Positions 1-8,569 of a stretch of 64,000 nt of DNA are shown here, piece by piece; the first letter of the stretch is position 1; each line of letters begins with the position of its first letter. The stretch comes from Clostridiales bacterium (GTDB lineage Bacteria; Bacillota; Clostridia; TANB77; SIG350), in NCBI GenBank assembly GCA_015056545.1, contig SVGE01000005.1, positions 62,001 to 126,000 of the forward strand, given 5' to 3'. A program made the position numbers and the translations under genes. The notes under the pieces are model-generated. The model made no database searches. It saw nothing but the letters and a program-made list of their open reading frames with translations, and was not told where the DNA came from.

Positions 1-51
1 GGACTGATCATCTTAAGCTTTGTAATAGCTATTGTAGTGAAGAAGAAATAA
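1..51 (+). CDS. C-terminal end of a truncated membrane protein
   Basis: The frame is open from the window edge and ends with a hydrophobic stretch followed by three lysines and a stop at 49-51. This looks like a last membrane helix with a positive cytoplasmic tail. Only 16 residues are visible, so the family cannot be named. Confidence 0.4.
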   Translation, partial: GLIILSFVIAIVVKKK

Positions 52-56
52 AAAAA

Positions 57-143
57 ATGAATAAAAATTCTTTTATTATTACAACTGTAATTTCTGTATC
101 TGTTCTTATCGTTGTATTAATAGTAGCATTTTCACTAAATTAA
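57..143 (+). CDS. possible 28-residue hydrophobic peptide
   Basis: A short frame begins with ATG 5 bases after the preceding stop. It encodes MNKNSF followed by one hydrophobic segment of about 20 residues. There is no good ribosome binding site, only an AAGAAGAAAT stretch, and a terminator follows at once. It could be a translated small membrane peptide or a chance frame. Confidence 0.2.
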   Translation: MNKNSFIITTVISVSVLIVVLIVAFSLN

Positions 144-151
144 ACAATTTT

Positions 152-189
152 AAAAAGAAACATTGAAATATTACAATGTTTCTTTTTTT
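152..189. terminator. bidirectional rho-independent terminator
   Basis: The stem AAAGAAACATTG pairs with CAATGTTTCTTT and is flanked by A and T runs on both sides. It can end the plus-strand gene at the window start and the minus-strand gene that stops at 214. Confidence 0.75.
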
Positions 190-213
190 ATTAAACAAAT
201 ACAATTATACTCA

Positions 214-750
214 CTAATTTCTATCATTCCAGACTTCATTTATATATTGGGTAAGTGCCATAATAAACGCATCTTTAGTTAAATCTATTCTATCAATTAC
301 ATCCTTTGTTAAAAAACTTATTCCACCTTTATTACTTCTTAGATCATGTTTTTGAAAAATATTATCCATTACCTTACCTAAATCAGTTTCTATTATTTCA
401 TCTACATATTTATTAGGAACAGGAAAACCTGAGCTTGTTCCCCAACTTTCATATCCGTTTTTATCTTTTATTACAGCAATATTTATAATTATCCATTTAC
501 CTAATAAATTGGTGATACCTGATTCTATGCCTAAATAGTAATCTGCTTCAATATTATTTTCTTTAGAAGACTTTATCAAATTATTTACACGGTTTCTAGC
601 TCCCTCATAAATTTCATTGTTTACTGGCTGTTCACTTACATTTGAAGGTACTGGAATACCCTCAATATCAAAATTATTAAAATAATTTTCAAATGCTTCT
701 TTTGCACCTTGTATCTTTCCTGGATTTTTAGTCCCTATTAAAATTTTCAT
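214..750 (-). CDS. yjjX: inosine/xanthosine triphosphatase (YjjX/DUF84 family)
   Basis: A 178-residue cytoplasmic house-cleaning phosphatase that hydrolyses non-canonical purine triphosphates such as ITP and XTP. The N-terminal GTKNPGK motif (residues 6-12) is the nucleotide-binding start of the ITPase/YjjX fold, and GIESG (74-78) matches the conserved YjjX core. The length is normal for the family. The start has an AGGAGAG site. It is last in a short minus-strand run with a Nudix hydrolase and peptidase E, which suggests a nucleotide and peptide clean-up unit. The family call is firm; the exact substrate is inferred. Confidence 0.85.
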   Translation of the reverse strand: MKILIGTKNPGKIQGAKEAFENYFNNFDIEGIPVPSNVSEQPVNNEIYEGARNRVNNLIKSSKENNIEADYYLGIESGITNLLGKWIIINIAVIKDKNGYESWGTSSGFPVPNKYVDEIIETDLGKVMDNIFQKHDLRSNKGGISFLTKDVIDRIDLTKDAFIMALTQYINEVWNDRN

Positions 751-765
751 TTTACTCTCTCCTTA

Positions 766-1314
766 TTAATTATTTAATTCATTATCTAATATATTAAATA
801 ATATTTTAAATTCTTCATCATGCATTAATAAATCTTTTTGTTTATTTTTTACCATTTCTTTAAATTTCTTATATGAAACAAACATTATTTCAGATATTTC
901 TTCTTTTTGATATTTCATATCATCAATTGTTTTTTCAGTTCTTAAAAGATATATGTCACTAAATTCATTATTTATAAAAGTTTCATTATAAATTTCTGTT
1001 GTTTTAATTGTTGCAATTAATTGTAATTCTTCTTCTTTTACATCAATATTTAATTCCTCTTTTATTTCCCTTATAGCACCTTCTAAAGAGTTATCACCAG
1101 CTGACAAATGACCTGCACTAGATATATCTAACATACTAGGATTACTATCTTTTTCTTTACATCTTCTTTGTAATAAAATATCACCATTTTGATTTATAAT
1201 CCAAATATGAACTGCTTTATGCCAATCACCATCACGATGAACTTCTTTTCTTAATTTTGTTTTTCCAGTTTTATTTCCATTTTCGTCTAAAATGTCAAAA
1301 TATTCTTCACTCAT
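766..1314 (-). CDS. Nudix hydrolase, YfcD/IPP-isomerase-like group
   Basis: A 182-residue Nudix protein. The Nudix box spans about residues 68-90 with the REIKEEL core at 82-88; the box has Asp where the first conserved Glu usually lies. The N-terminal EYFDILDENG and KxxVHRDGxWHKAVHIWI pattern is typical of the group related to isopentenyl-diphosphate isomerase, whose substrates are mostly unknown. An AAGGAG site lies before the ATG. It sits 4 bases from the peptidase E stop, so the two are probably cotranscribed. Confidence 0.85.
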   Translation of the reverse strand: MSEEYFDILDENGNKTGKTKLRKEVHRDGDWHKAVHIWIINQNGDILLQRRCKEKDSNPSMLDISSAGHLSAGDNSLEGAIREIKEELNIDVKEEELQLIATIKTTEIYNETFINNEFSDIYLLRTEKTIDDMKYQKEEISEIMFVSYKKFKEMVKNKQKDLLMHDEEFKILFNILDNELNN

Positions 1315-1318
1315 GTTA

Positions 1319-1942
1319 TTACTCCTTAATATAATTTATTTTTATTATTTCTCCATCATTTAGTCTAGTTATTTGTATATTATTATTTTCTTCGAAATTT
1401 TTAATTTTTTCCTTCATCTCATCACTAGCTTTATTAAAATGTGGAAATATTCTATACTCCGTAATATTTAAACCTTTATATGTATCTAATATCACGTCAT
1501 ATTTTTTCTTTGTTCCTCTTTTTAACTCATATGCCCATTTTAAATCATCACATAAAATCATTGAACCTGCACTTTCACCAATATATATTCCCTTTTTCAA
1601 AAAATCAACTAATATATCTTTAAATTTAGTTTTATGAACTAATTCAATAAGATGTGTTATGTTTCCTCCTAAGGCATATATGATATTATAATTTAATAGC
1701 TCATCAATATTTGAGTTATTTAAATCTAAAACATCTACCTTTTTAGCTCCTACACTAATAAAATTTTGTTTTACATTTTCTCTAGCAATAAAATTACCTG
1801 TTCCTTCTGGTGCAGCATTAGCTATTATTACAACTAATTTATTTTTTGATATATTCTTAAACATTTCCCTATTCTCATCTGATACATAATTATTAATGTC
1901 ATTAAATCCTGCTGACGTTAATAAGATATTGAACTGTTCCAT
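1319..1942 (-). CDS. peptidase E-like serine peptidase (family S51)
   Basis: 207 residues with the class I glutamine-amidotransferase-like fold of family S51. The nucleophile elbow GESAGS (122-127) carries the presumed catalytic Ser124, and FPHFN (His168) fits the catalytic His region. E. coli PepE cleaves Asp-X dipeptides; other members differ, so dipeptidase activity is inferred. The start ATG follows a GAGGAGG site. It is first in the run with the Nudix and YjjX genes. Confidence 0.8.
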   Translation of the reverse strand: MEQFNILLTSAGFNDINNYVSDENREMFKNISKNKLVVIIANAAPEGTGNFIARENVKQNFISVGAKKVDVLDLNNSNIDELLNYNIIYALGGNITHLIELVHKTKFKDILVDFLKKGIYIGESAGSMILCDDLKWAYELKRGTKKKYDVILDTYKGLNITEYRIFPHFNKASDEMKEKIKNFEENNNIQITRLNDGEIIKINYIKE

Positions 1943-1962
1943 ATTTTCCTCCTCTTATACAA

Positions 1963-1997
1963 AATTATCTGTCTTAAATTATTTAAGACAGATAATT
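1963..1997. terminator. long perfect hairpin downstream of yibE/F
   Basis: A 17-bp perfect inverted repeat with arms 1963-1979 and 1981-1997 lies just past the stop of the YibE/F gene. On the minus strand a TTTTG run follows, so it can work as a terminator. It separates the membrane gene from the peptidase E run. Confidence 0.65.
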
Positions 1998-2008
1998 AAT
2001 ATTTATTC

Positions 2009-3202
2009 TTATTTTGCTTCATCAATACCTTTAGTAGGTTCAACTAATAATTTACTTAATATTGCTGTTATAGGGATAACAATAATTGGATTTACCATAA
2101 CAACTATAATTTTTATTAATTCAATAAACACATTATTTTCTCCAAATAATATCATATGAATAGGATAGTTTTGGAATGCAACATAAAATACATTTGTTAA
2201 TAGCGCACCTGTTATTATTAATAATGCTCCATTTAAACATCTTACTAATTCAGCTGAAATAACTTTTATAGTATGTATTGTTCCTTCCCCTTTTGCATGC
2301 TCATTAGCTGTTTTTAATGCCATGTTTATAGAAATACCTAAAGAAGCAATAACCATTGTTCCTATAATTACATCTATATATTCAGGTTTTCCTGTCTCAC
2401 CTTCTGCATTTGTTCCAACTTCAAAAGATTCACTAATATTTGTTATGTTTATCATAAACATACATAAACTTGTAGTTAATATTGTAGCTACCATTATACC
2501 TATAATTGCTACTAAAGTTTTCTTTGAGAAATTATTAATAATAATTGTATTTGTAATTATCATTAATATAGCTGTAATTGCTAAAGTAGCTATTGCTGGA
2601 ATAGTTTTTAAATATAAGAAACCAAAAGCAAAGAATAATATTGCAATATTTAATACAATAACACCAATTATTCTAATTGATTTTGTTCTAGCTAACAATA
2701 CTATTAAAACTAATAATGCTACTATTGTTGCATATATTACTATTTCTCTTGTAGAATCAATTGGTAATACAATTTCTCCATCATATGTTACTGTTCCATC
2801 TGCTTGTGCATTTTCTGTAACATACACATATACTTTATCTCCTACTTTTAAAGGGTCTTCATATTCTGTAGCTCCTTGTTCTCCAAGAGGATAAACTAAA
2901 CTTATTTCTACACCTTTATATTTTCCTTCTTGTACTACTAACTTTAAATCTTGTCCAGTAACTGGATATTCCATTTCTTGACCATAATAACTAATCATAT
3001 ATGTTTTTTCTCCAACTTCACTAGCCTCAATTATTTTAGATTTAAAATATATTTGTTCAATCTCTTCTTCTTCAACAACATCACTAACAATTTCTGATTG
3101 ATCAACTGTTTCTGCTGCTTGAGTATCTGTTGCTTCAGTTGCAAATACACCTATACTAAATATCATTACCATAACTAATAACATTGATAAAATCTTTTTC
3201 AT
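2009..3202 (-). CDS. YibE/F family membrane protein
   Basis: About 397 residues: a signal peptide (KKILSMLLVMVMIFSIGVFA), an extracytoplasmic region of roughly 110 residues rich in acidic residues, then seven to eight hydrophobic segments typical of YibE/F. Lactococcal members have been linked to bacteriocin sensitivity, but the molecular role is unknown. I place the start at ATG 3202; a GTG 9 bases upstream lies inside the GGAG site. It follows the GGDEF gene with a 14-base gap and may be cotranscribed. Confidence 0.8.
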   Translation of the reverse strand: MKKILSMLLVMVMIFSIGVFATEATDTQAAETVDQSEIVSDVVEEEEIEQIYFKSKIIEASEVGEKTYMISYYGQEMEYPVTGQDLKLVVQEGKYKGVEISLVYPLGEQGATEYEDPLKVGDKVYVYVTENAQADGTVTYDGEIVLPIDSTREIVIYATIVALLVLIVLLARTKSIRIIGVIVLNIAILFFAFGFLYLKTIPAIATLAITAILMIITNTIIINNFSKKTLVAIIGIMVATILTTSLCMFMINITNISESFEVGTNAEGETGKPEYIDVIIGTMVIASLGISINMALKTANEHAKGEGTIHTIKVISAELVRCLNGALLIITGALLTNVFYVAFQNYPIHMILFGENNVFIELIKIIVVMVNPIIVIPITAILSKLLVEPTKGIDEAK

Positions 3203-3216
3203 TTTATACACACTCC

Positions 3217-4140
3217 TTAAATCATTCTTTTACTAACAACATAAGCACTTCCTGGTATAGTTTTTGCTTTATGTTTAACTTGTGAACCTATTTCTGCAAT
3301 TTCTAGCCTATCCAATTTTTTATTTCCTTCTACAATTACAACTCCAATTGAAATTGATGTAAGTGGATATTGCTCTATAATACCTCTTCTATTTGGAACT
3401 TCAAAGAAACCTCTTTCTCTATCTTCTTTATTTAGAAGAGTTTTTATACTATTATCAAAATCTTTAATTATACTATTACATAATTTATCTATATTATTTT
3501 CACTTGTTATAACAATAAAATCATCGCCACCAATATGTCCTATGAATTCACTCATTTTTCTATCTTTATTTATATTACGTAATATAATATCTGCTGTCAG
3601 TTTTATAACTTCATCACCTTTTAAAAAACCATATGTATCATTATATGCTTTAAAGTTATCTAAATCAAAATATAAAACTGAGAAATCTTCTTTTTTATTT
3701 AGTCTTCTTTGTAATTCATTTTCTATATGAATATTACCTGGAAGGCCTGTTAGTGGACTAACTGTTCTATTGCTATTAACTAACTTTATCATGTTCTTTA
3801 TAACATAATATACATATTGAGAATCTATAGGTTTAATTATGTAATAATCAAAACCAGTAGATAAATTTCGTATTATTTCTTCTTTATATGAATTACTTGA
3901 AAAGCTAATCATTGGCGTCATTAATACTCCATAATTTTTCACAATTTCTTCATATAAGCTAACGTTATCTTTTGTATTTAGTAATATCATATCTGGGATA
4001 TTGCACATTACTTTTTTAATAGCTTCAATATTAGGCTTACATGTTATAATGTTATAATCTATTTCTTTTTCAAATAATGCTTTAATAGTTTCAAAAACTT
4101 CATCTTTTTCTTCTATTATTAAAATATTATTTTTTAACAT
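3217..4140 (-). CDS. receiver-like domain plus GGDEF diguanylate cyclase
   Basis: 307 residues. Residues 1-120 have the shape of a response-regulator receiver, including the conserved Lys (K103 in IIKPID), but the phospho-acceptor position is Asn55 in PDMILLN and the acidic pair is replaced by Glu and Lys. Phosphorylation is therefore unlikely. Residues about 130-300 are a GGDEF domain with LTGLPG and the active-site signature GGDDF (204-208), compatible with c-di-GMP synthesis from GTP. The RxxD inhibitory site before the signature is not seen. It lies between rsmA and the YibE/F gene. Confidence 0.85.
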   Translation of the reverse strand: MLKNNILIIEEKDEVFETIKALFEKEIDYNIITCKPNIEAIKKVMCNIPDMILLNTKDNVSLYEEIVKNYGVLMTPMISFSSNSYKEEIIRNLSTGFDYYIIKPIDSQYVYYVIKNMIKLVNSNRTVSPLTGLPGNIHIENELQRRLNKKEDFSVLYFDLDNFKAYNDTYGFLKGDEVIKLTADIILRNINKDRKMSEFIGHIGGDDFIVITSENNIDKLCNSIIKDFDNSIKTLLNKEDRERGFFEVPNRRGIIEQYPLTSISIGVVIVEGNKKLDRLEIAEIGSQVKHKAKTIPGSAYVVSKRMI

Positions 4141-4154
4141 ATTAACCTCTATTC

Positions 4155-5021
4155 TTAATTTAAAATATCATATATTTCATTTGAAATATTAATAAAATCA
4201 TTCATACTTAATGTTTCTGCTCTTCTAGTTTCATCTATATCATATTTATCTAAAATTTGTTTAAATGTTTCTTTATCTATATTGTATTTTTTTAAACAAC
4301 TTTCTATAGAATTAGCAAACATTTTTCTTCTTTGTATAAAACCACCTTTTATAATATTAAACAATAATGTTTCATCTTTAATATCATATATTGGCTTTTT
4401 ATATACTTTTAATAATACAACAGTTGAATCAACTTTTGGAGCTGGTATGAACCCTTCATGTGATACTTGAACAACTATTTCTGAAGAAGCATAATAGCTT
4501 GTAGATAGTGTTAATACTCCATAATCTTTACCACCTGGTAAAGCAACTATTCTATCTGCAACCTCTTTTTGTATCATTATAGTTATTGTATCAATATTTA
4601 ATTTTTCTTCCAATAATTTCATTATTATTGGTGTTGTAATATAATATGGTAAATTAGCTACAACTCTAACATTTTCAAACTGACTATTTTCTTCTAATAG
4701 TTCTTTTAAATTGATTTTTAAAATATCTCCATAAATGATTTGTATATTATTACAATCTTTAAATCTATCTTCTAATATACTAATCATTCTTCTATCAAGT
4801 TCAATACATATTACTTTACCTGCTTTTTCTACTAATTTTTCAGTAAGTGTACCTAACCCTGGACCTATTTCAATAATCAAATCATTATTTGAAATATTTG
4901 AGCTTCTAACTATTTCAGCTATAGCGTTTTCATCTATTAAAAAATTCTGTCCTAATCTTTTTTCCGCTACAACTCCATATTTTCTCATTATCTCTCTTGT
5001 TTTATTTTCTAAATTATCCAT
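4155..5021 (-). CDS. rsmA: 16S rRNA dimethyladenosine transferase RsmA/KsgA
   Basis: 288 residues. It dimethylates two adjacent adenosines near the 3' end of 16S rRNA during small-subunit assembly, using SAM. RLGQNFL (about 22-28), the SAM-binding EIGPGLGTLT (51-60) and the catalytic NLPYY (123-127) are all intact, and the length is normal. In many Firmicutes rsmA lies next to a G5/3D protein gene, as here, although the usual rnmV between them is absent. Confidence 0.95.
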   Translation of the reverse strand: MDNLENKTREIMRKYGVVAEKRLGQNFLIDENAIAEIVRSSNISNNDLIIEIGPGLGTLTEKLVEKAGKVICIELDRRMISILEDRFKDCNNIQIIYGDILKINLKELLEENSQFENVRVVANLPYYITTPIIMKLLEEKLNIDTITIMIQKEVADRIVALPGGKDYGVLTLSTSYYASSEIVVQVSHEGFIPAPKVDSTVVLLKVYKKPIYDIKDETLLFNIIKGGFIQRRKMFANSIESCLKKYNIDKETFKQILDKYDIDETRRAETLSMNDFINISNEIYDILN

Positions 5022-5142
5022 ACAAACCTCTAAAATATATGAGTGAACTATTTACTCATACAATATATATCTTTTTAAGTAAAATGTCAATTATTAAACA
5101 CCATAAACTTGAACTTTCCGTAGATTTTTCTATAATAAAAAT

Positions 5143-5182
5143 AAAAAAATACGCATTAGAAATAATTCTAATACGTTTTTTT
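5143..5182. terminator. terminator downstream of the G5/3D gene
   Basis: The stem ACGCATTAGAA pairs with TTCTAATACGT, flanked by A7 and T7 runs, just beyond the stop at 5186. It is symmetrical and can work on both strands. Confidence 0.75.
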
Positions 5183-5185
5183 ATT

Positions 5186-6046
5186 TTATTCAAATATATA
5201 TACTTTTGCATTTCCTACAGTCCACCATTGTGTTGTACCATGTTGATCTACATAGATATCTATTTTATTTCCTTTTATTGCTCCACCTGTATCAGCTGCA
5301 ATAGCATATCCGTAGTCGCTCATTCCATTTACACCTTGAACATATACTTTTGTTCCTAGAGGTATAACTTTTGGGTCAACTGCTATAACTTTTTGGTTTT
5401 GTCCTGGTGTAATTTTATATCCTGATGCTGTAACTCCATAACCTTTATCCCCTGGTGATTTACCTGTACATTTTTTACATAAACAATATGCTGTAAATTT
5501 CATATCCATTACTTTTGTATATCCAGATACTGGAGCACTTTCATTTGCAGAAGTGCTTTCTCTTTCTGCTGTATCTCCACCCCTAGATATTGTAGTTCCT
5601 GAATATTCTACAACTTTATTAACTACTTCTTTTGTAACTTCATTACTTACTTCAACTCTTGATGTTTCTAAATCATCTTCATATCTAACTTTGTATGTTA
5701 TTTCTTTTACTCCATTTTTACCTGCAGTTAAAGTTTTTACTGTTCCTTCTTTTGAACGCCCTAATGCAATTGTTTCATATGGAATTTCTTCTGTTTGTAC
5801 TTCTAATTTTTCTAAAATAACTTTATTTTTTGTAATTATATCATCAATTGTAATTTTTCCTAAATTGTTAACTGTTTTTAATTCAATATTATTAACTAAA
5901 TTATCATTTGTACCATTACTTTCATTTTTAACATCAATACCTACAGAATATGCTAAACTACCTATAGCTACTGATATTAATACTATTAAAACTAACAAAG
6001 CATATTTCTTTGCAAATAGTATTATCTTTTTCGTGTCTACTTTCAT
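5186..6046 (-). CDS. G5 and 3D domain cell-wall protein (YabE/RpfB-like)
   Basis: 286 residues. One N-terminal membrane helix (about 10-32) anchors a secreted region. A G5 domain (roughly 70-145) has the typical KVRYEDDLETSR pattern. A C-terminal 3D domain (about 180-286) has the conserved FTAYC, VIAVDP, IPLGT, AADTGG and KIDIYV elements, including the Asp residues of the double-psi barrel. Relatives are peptidoglycan-active, often lytic transglycosylases. DUF348 repeats seen in long YabE proteins are missing, so this is a short form. The SD is GAAAGGAG. Confidence 0.85.
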   Translation of the reverse strand: MKVDTKKIILFAKKYALLVLIVLISVAIGSLAYSVGIDVKNESNGTNDNLVNNIELKTVNNLGKITIDDIITKNKVILEKLEVQTEEIPYETIALGRSKEGTVKTLTAGKNGVKEITYKVRYEDDLETSRVEVSNEVTKEVVNKVVEYSGTTISRGGDTAERESTSANESAPVSGYTKVMDMKFTAYCLCKKCTGKSPGDKGYGVTASGYKITPGQNQKVIAVDPKVIPLGTKVYVQGVNGMSDYGYAIAADTGGAIKGNKIDIYVDQHGTTQWWTVGNAKVYIFE

Positions 6047-6076
6047 AAATCTCTCCTTTCACGCAAAAGCAATAAT

Positions 6077-6105
6077 ATTTTACTATTTTTTAGAAATTTT
6101 GTCAA
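6077..6105 (-). promoter_or_regulatory. promoter of the G5/3D gene
   Basis: On the minus strand TTGACA (6100-6105) is followed after 17 bases by TAAAAT (6077-6082), about 30 bases before the start codon. A housekeeping sigma-A type promoter is likely. Confidence 0.6.
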
Positions 6106-6303
6106 ACTGTTTACCCGTATATATTGCCAGCTTATTGTTAAAATTTAATTTCATAAACTTTTATTATGCTTTTTTCTCATTATTTCTCCCTTTTACTTCG
6201 TTTTATTCATTATTACTTTGCTTTTTAAATACAAAAACAAGCATATACATTATATATATATGCCTGTTTTATATAAATATTACTTAATCTATTCCTTCAA
6301 TAC
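6106..6303. other. AT-rich intergenic region, no gene seen
   Basis: This stretch between the G5/3D promoter and the rplL terminator has no credible reading frame. A weak hairpin at about 6232-6268 (CAAGCATATACA against TATATATGCCTG) has T runs on both sides and could be a second terminator. Confidence 0.4.
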
Positions 6304-6336
6304 AAAAAGGATGCATAACTTAATATACATCCTTTT
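6304..6336 (-). terminator. terminator after rplL
   Basis: AAAAGGATG pairs with CATCCTTTT around a 14-base loop, with a TTTTTG tail on the minus strand. It closes the L10-L12 operon, so rpoB does not follow directly. Confidence 0.7.
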
Positions 6337-6354
6337 ATGTTTAATATACAATTA

Positions 6355-6723
6355 TTATTGTAATTCAACAGTTGCACCAGCTTCTGTGAATTTAGCTTTT
6401 AATTCTTCAGCTTCTTCTTTAGAAACGTTTTCTTTAATAGTTTTTGGTGCTCCATCAACTAAATCTTTAGCTTCTTTTAATCCTAATCCAGTTGCATCTC
6501 TAACAACTTTGATTACGTTAATTTTGCTTGCACCAGCATCTTTTAATACAACTGTAAATGAAGATTTTTCTTCAGCTGCTGCTCCAGCTGCTCCACCTGC
6601 TGCAGGTGCTGCAACTGCTGCTGCAGATACTCCATATTTTTCTTCGATTCCTTTAACTAAATCAGCTAATTCGATAACTGTTAAGCTATCAATTTCTTCT
6701 AATAATTTTTCAATTTTTTCCAT
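6355..6723 (-). CDS. rplL: 50S ribosomal protein L7/L12
   Basis: 122 residues, normal length. The N-terminal dimerization helices, the Ala/Gly-rich hinge (about 34-52) and the C-terminal factor-binding domain with KINVIKVVR and [16 protein letters not shown] are all clear. It forms the ribosome stalk with L10 and recruits translation GTPases. It lies 39 bases after rplJ in the same operon and is followed by a terminator. Confidence 0.97.
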   Translation of the reverse strand: MEKIEKLLEEIDSLTVIELADLVKGIEEKYGVSAAAVAAPAAGGAAGAAAEEKSSFTVVLKDAGASKINVIKVVRDATGLGLKEAKDLVDGAPKTIKENVSKEEAEELKAKFTEAGATVELQ

Positions 6724-6762
6724 TATAATTTCCCTCCTAAATTTTTTAAATAATATTTTTAA

Positions 6763-7266
6763 TTATTGTTCTTGTTCTTTTTTTACTTTAACTTGGTCTA
6801 AAGCAACTGCTAATTTACTGATATTAGCAAGCAATACTCCAGCAAGTTTCGCAATAAGTTCTTCTCTTGATGGTAATTTTGCAAGAGTGATGATTTCTTC
6901 AGCATCAACTACTTTTCCATCAATTATACCAGCTTTAATTTTAAAGAATTCATTTTCTTTACTAAAATTATATAATATTTTTGAAGGTGCTAAATAGTCT
7001 TCGTTACCAAATACTACTGCAACTGGTCCTTCTAAATGTGCATCTAAATCAGAAATGCTGTTTTCATTTAATGCTCTTTTAATAATATTATTTTTAACAA
7101 CTTTATATTCTGAATTAGCTGCTTTTAAGTCAGCTCTCATTTTAGTTACTTGTTCAACAGTAATTCCTCTGTATTCAACTAAAATAACTGCTTTTGCTTC
7201 TTTTACTTTTTCAGAAAGTTTAGCAACACTTTCTTGTTTCTCTTTAAGTACTTTGCTACTTGGCAT
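6763..7266 (-). CDS. rplJ: 50S ribosomal protein L10
   Basis: About 167 residues. It anchors L12 dimers to the ribosome. The conserved EYRGITVEQVTKMR and VVKNNIIKRAL segments identify it. The ATG at 7266 (MPSSKV) is preferred, because an upstream GTG lies inside the GGAGG site. The gene follows a structured leader that can form a terminator or an antiterminator, so L10-L12 can limit their own synthesis. Confidence 0.95.
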   Translation of the reverse strand: MPSSKVLKEKQESVAKLSEKVKEAKAVILVEYRGITVEQVTKMRADLKAANSEYKVVKNNIIKRALNENSISDLDAHLEGPVAVVFGNEDYLAPSKILYNFSKENEFFKIKAGIIDGKVVDAEEIITLAKLPSREELIAKLAGVLLANISKLAVALDQVKVKKEQEQ

Positions 7267-7278
7267 ATTTATTGCCAC

Positions 7279-7388
7279 CTCCTCTCAACAAAATATCTCT
7301 ATACCATGAGGCATAGAGATATTAAATCCGTATCTATGCCTCGGTAGGACTTACAAACTTGCCTACTTTCTATGGCTTATTTATTTTT
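7279..7388 (-). promoter_or_regulatory. L10 ribosomal protein leader with attenuator
   Basis: The minus-strand leader contains TCCTACCGAGG, which resembles the conserved core of the bacterial L10 leader. Two mutually exclusive 10-bp stems follow. GAGGCATAGA (7333-7342) pairs with TCTATGCCTC (7308-7317). Alternatively AATATCTCTA (7314-7323) pairs with TAGAGATATT (7292-7301) followed by TTTTG, a terminator. Binding of L10-L12 upstream would favour one fold. Confidence 0.75.
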
Positions 7389-8074
7389 TAGAATTTTGTT
7401 ACATTAACTTTTAAACCAGGTCCCATTGTTGTTGTTAATGAGATACTTCTTAAGTATTGTCCTTTAGCTGCTGCTGGTTTAGCTTTAATTATAGCTTCCA
7501 TTAAAGTTGTTAAGTTTTCTGATAATTTTTCTGCACCAAATGATACTTTACCAATTGGACAGTGAATAATATTAGTTTTATCTAATCTATATTCAATTTT
7601 ACCAGCTTTAATTTCTTGAACTGCTTTTGCAACATCCATAGTAACTGTTCCTGATTTTGGGTTTGGCATTAATCCTTTAGGTCCTAATAATTTACCTATT
7701 CTACCAACTACACCCATCATATCTGGAGTAGCAACTATAACATCATAGTCAAACCAGTTTTCTTTTTCGATTTTTGGTAATAATTCTTCACCACCAACAA
7801 AATCTGCACCAGCATTTTTAGCTTCTTCTAATTTATCACCTTTAGCAAATACTAAAACTCTTTGAGTTTTACCAGTTCCATTAGGTAATACAACAACACC
7901 TCTAACTTGTTGATCAGCATGTTTTGAATCAACACCTAATTTTACATGTAATTCAACAGATTCATCAAATTTAGCTTTTGGCATTTTTAATAATGCTTCT
8001 AATGCTTCTGCTGGATCATATATTTTAGATGTATCAACAACTTTTAAACATTCTTGATATCTTTTTCCTTTCAT
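7388..8074 (-). CDS. rplA: 50S ribosomal protein L1
   Basis: 228 residues, normal length. It forms the L1 stalk by the E site. Recognised by [31 protein letters not shown] and the C-terminal [12 protein letters not shown] strong AAAGGAGG site precedes the ATG. It lies between rplK and the L10 leader, in the usual order. Confidence 0.97.
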   Translation of the reverse strand: MKGKRYQECLKVVDTSKIYDPAEALEALLKMPKAKFDESVELHVKLGVDSKHADQQVRGVVVLPNGTGKTQRVLVFAKGDKLEEAKNAGADFVGGEELLPKIEKENWFDYDVIVATPDMMGVVGRIGKLLGPKGLMPNPKSGTVTMDVAKAVQEIKAGKIEYRLDKTNIIHCPIGKVSFGAEKLSENLTTLMEAIIKAKPAAAKGQYLRSISLTTTMGPGLKVNVTKF

Positions 8075-8120
8075 TTTTACCTCCTTTGGTTCTAACGAGC
8101 TATTTACTCTCCCATATTAA

Positions 8121-8549
8121 TTAGTCTTTTACTACAACTCCCATACTTCTGGCAGTTCCTTTAACCATACTCATTGCAGCTTCTAATGATCCTGCATTTA
8201 AGTCTGGCATTTTTTGTTCTGCAATTGCTTTTACCATATCTGTTGTAATAGTAGCAACTTTATCTTTATGTGGTTTTCCTGAACCTTTTTCGATTTTTGC
8301 TGCTTGTTTTATTAAAACAGCTACTGGTGGAACTTTTGTGATAAAACTAAATGATTTATCTGGATTTACAGTAATTACTACTGGAATTATAGTTCCTGCC
8401 ATGCTTGCAGTTCTATCATTAAATTGTTTTACAAAATCCATGATATTAATACCACTTGAACCTAATGCTGGTCCTACTGGTGGTGCTGGAGTTGCTTTTC
8501 CTCCTGGAATTTGTAATTTAATAATTTTTACACCTTGTTTTTCAGCCAT
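8121..8549 (-). CDS. rplK: 50S ribosomal protein L11
   Basis: About 142 residues. It binds the GTPase-associated centre of 23S r[23 protein letters not shown] and the C-terminal GTARSMGV are diagnostic. The start is ATG 8549 with GGAGG eight bases upstream; a GTG three codons earlier sits on the SD itself. Confidence 0.96.
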   Translation of the reverse strand: MAEKQGVKIIKLQIPGGKATPAPPVGPALGSSGINIMDFVKQFNDRTASMAGTIIPVVITVNPDKSFSFITKVPPVAVLIKQAAKIEKGSGKPHKDKVATITTDMVKAIAEQKMPDLNAGSLEAAMSMVKGTARSMGVVVKD

Positions 8550-8569
8550 TTGTAACACCTCCTTCTAGG

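Noticed and set aside
57-143. A fourth type I toxin
   Set aside because: The peptide is hydrophobic but has no strong SD, no antisense promoter and no long leader.
2322-2894. 190-codon plus-strand frame opposite the YibE/F gene
   Set aside because: It is the complement of hydrophobic codons of the real gene and has no ribosome binding site.
5553-6287. 244-codon plus-strand frame
   Set aside because: Opposite the G5/3D gene; low complexity and no start site.
6218-6997. 259-codon plus-strand frame
   Set aside because: Antisense to rplL and rplJ; its Ala-rich part mirrors the L12 hinge.
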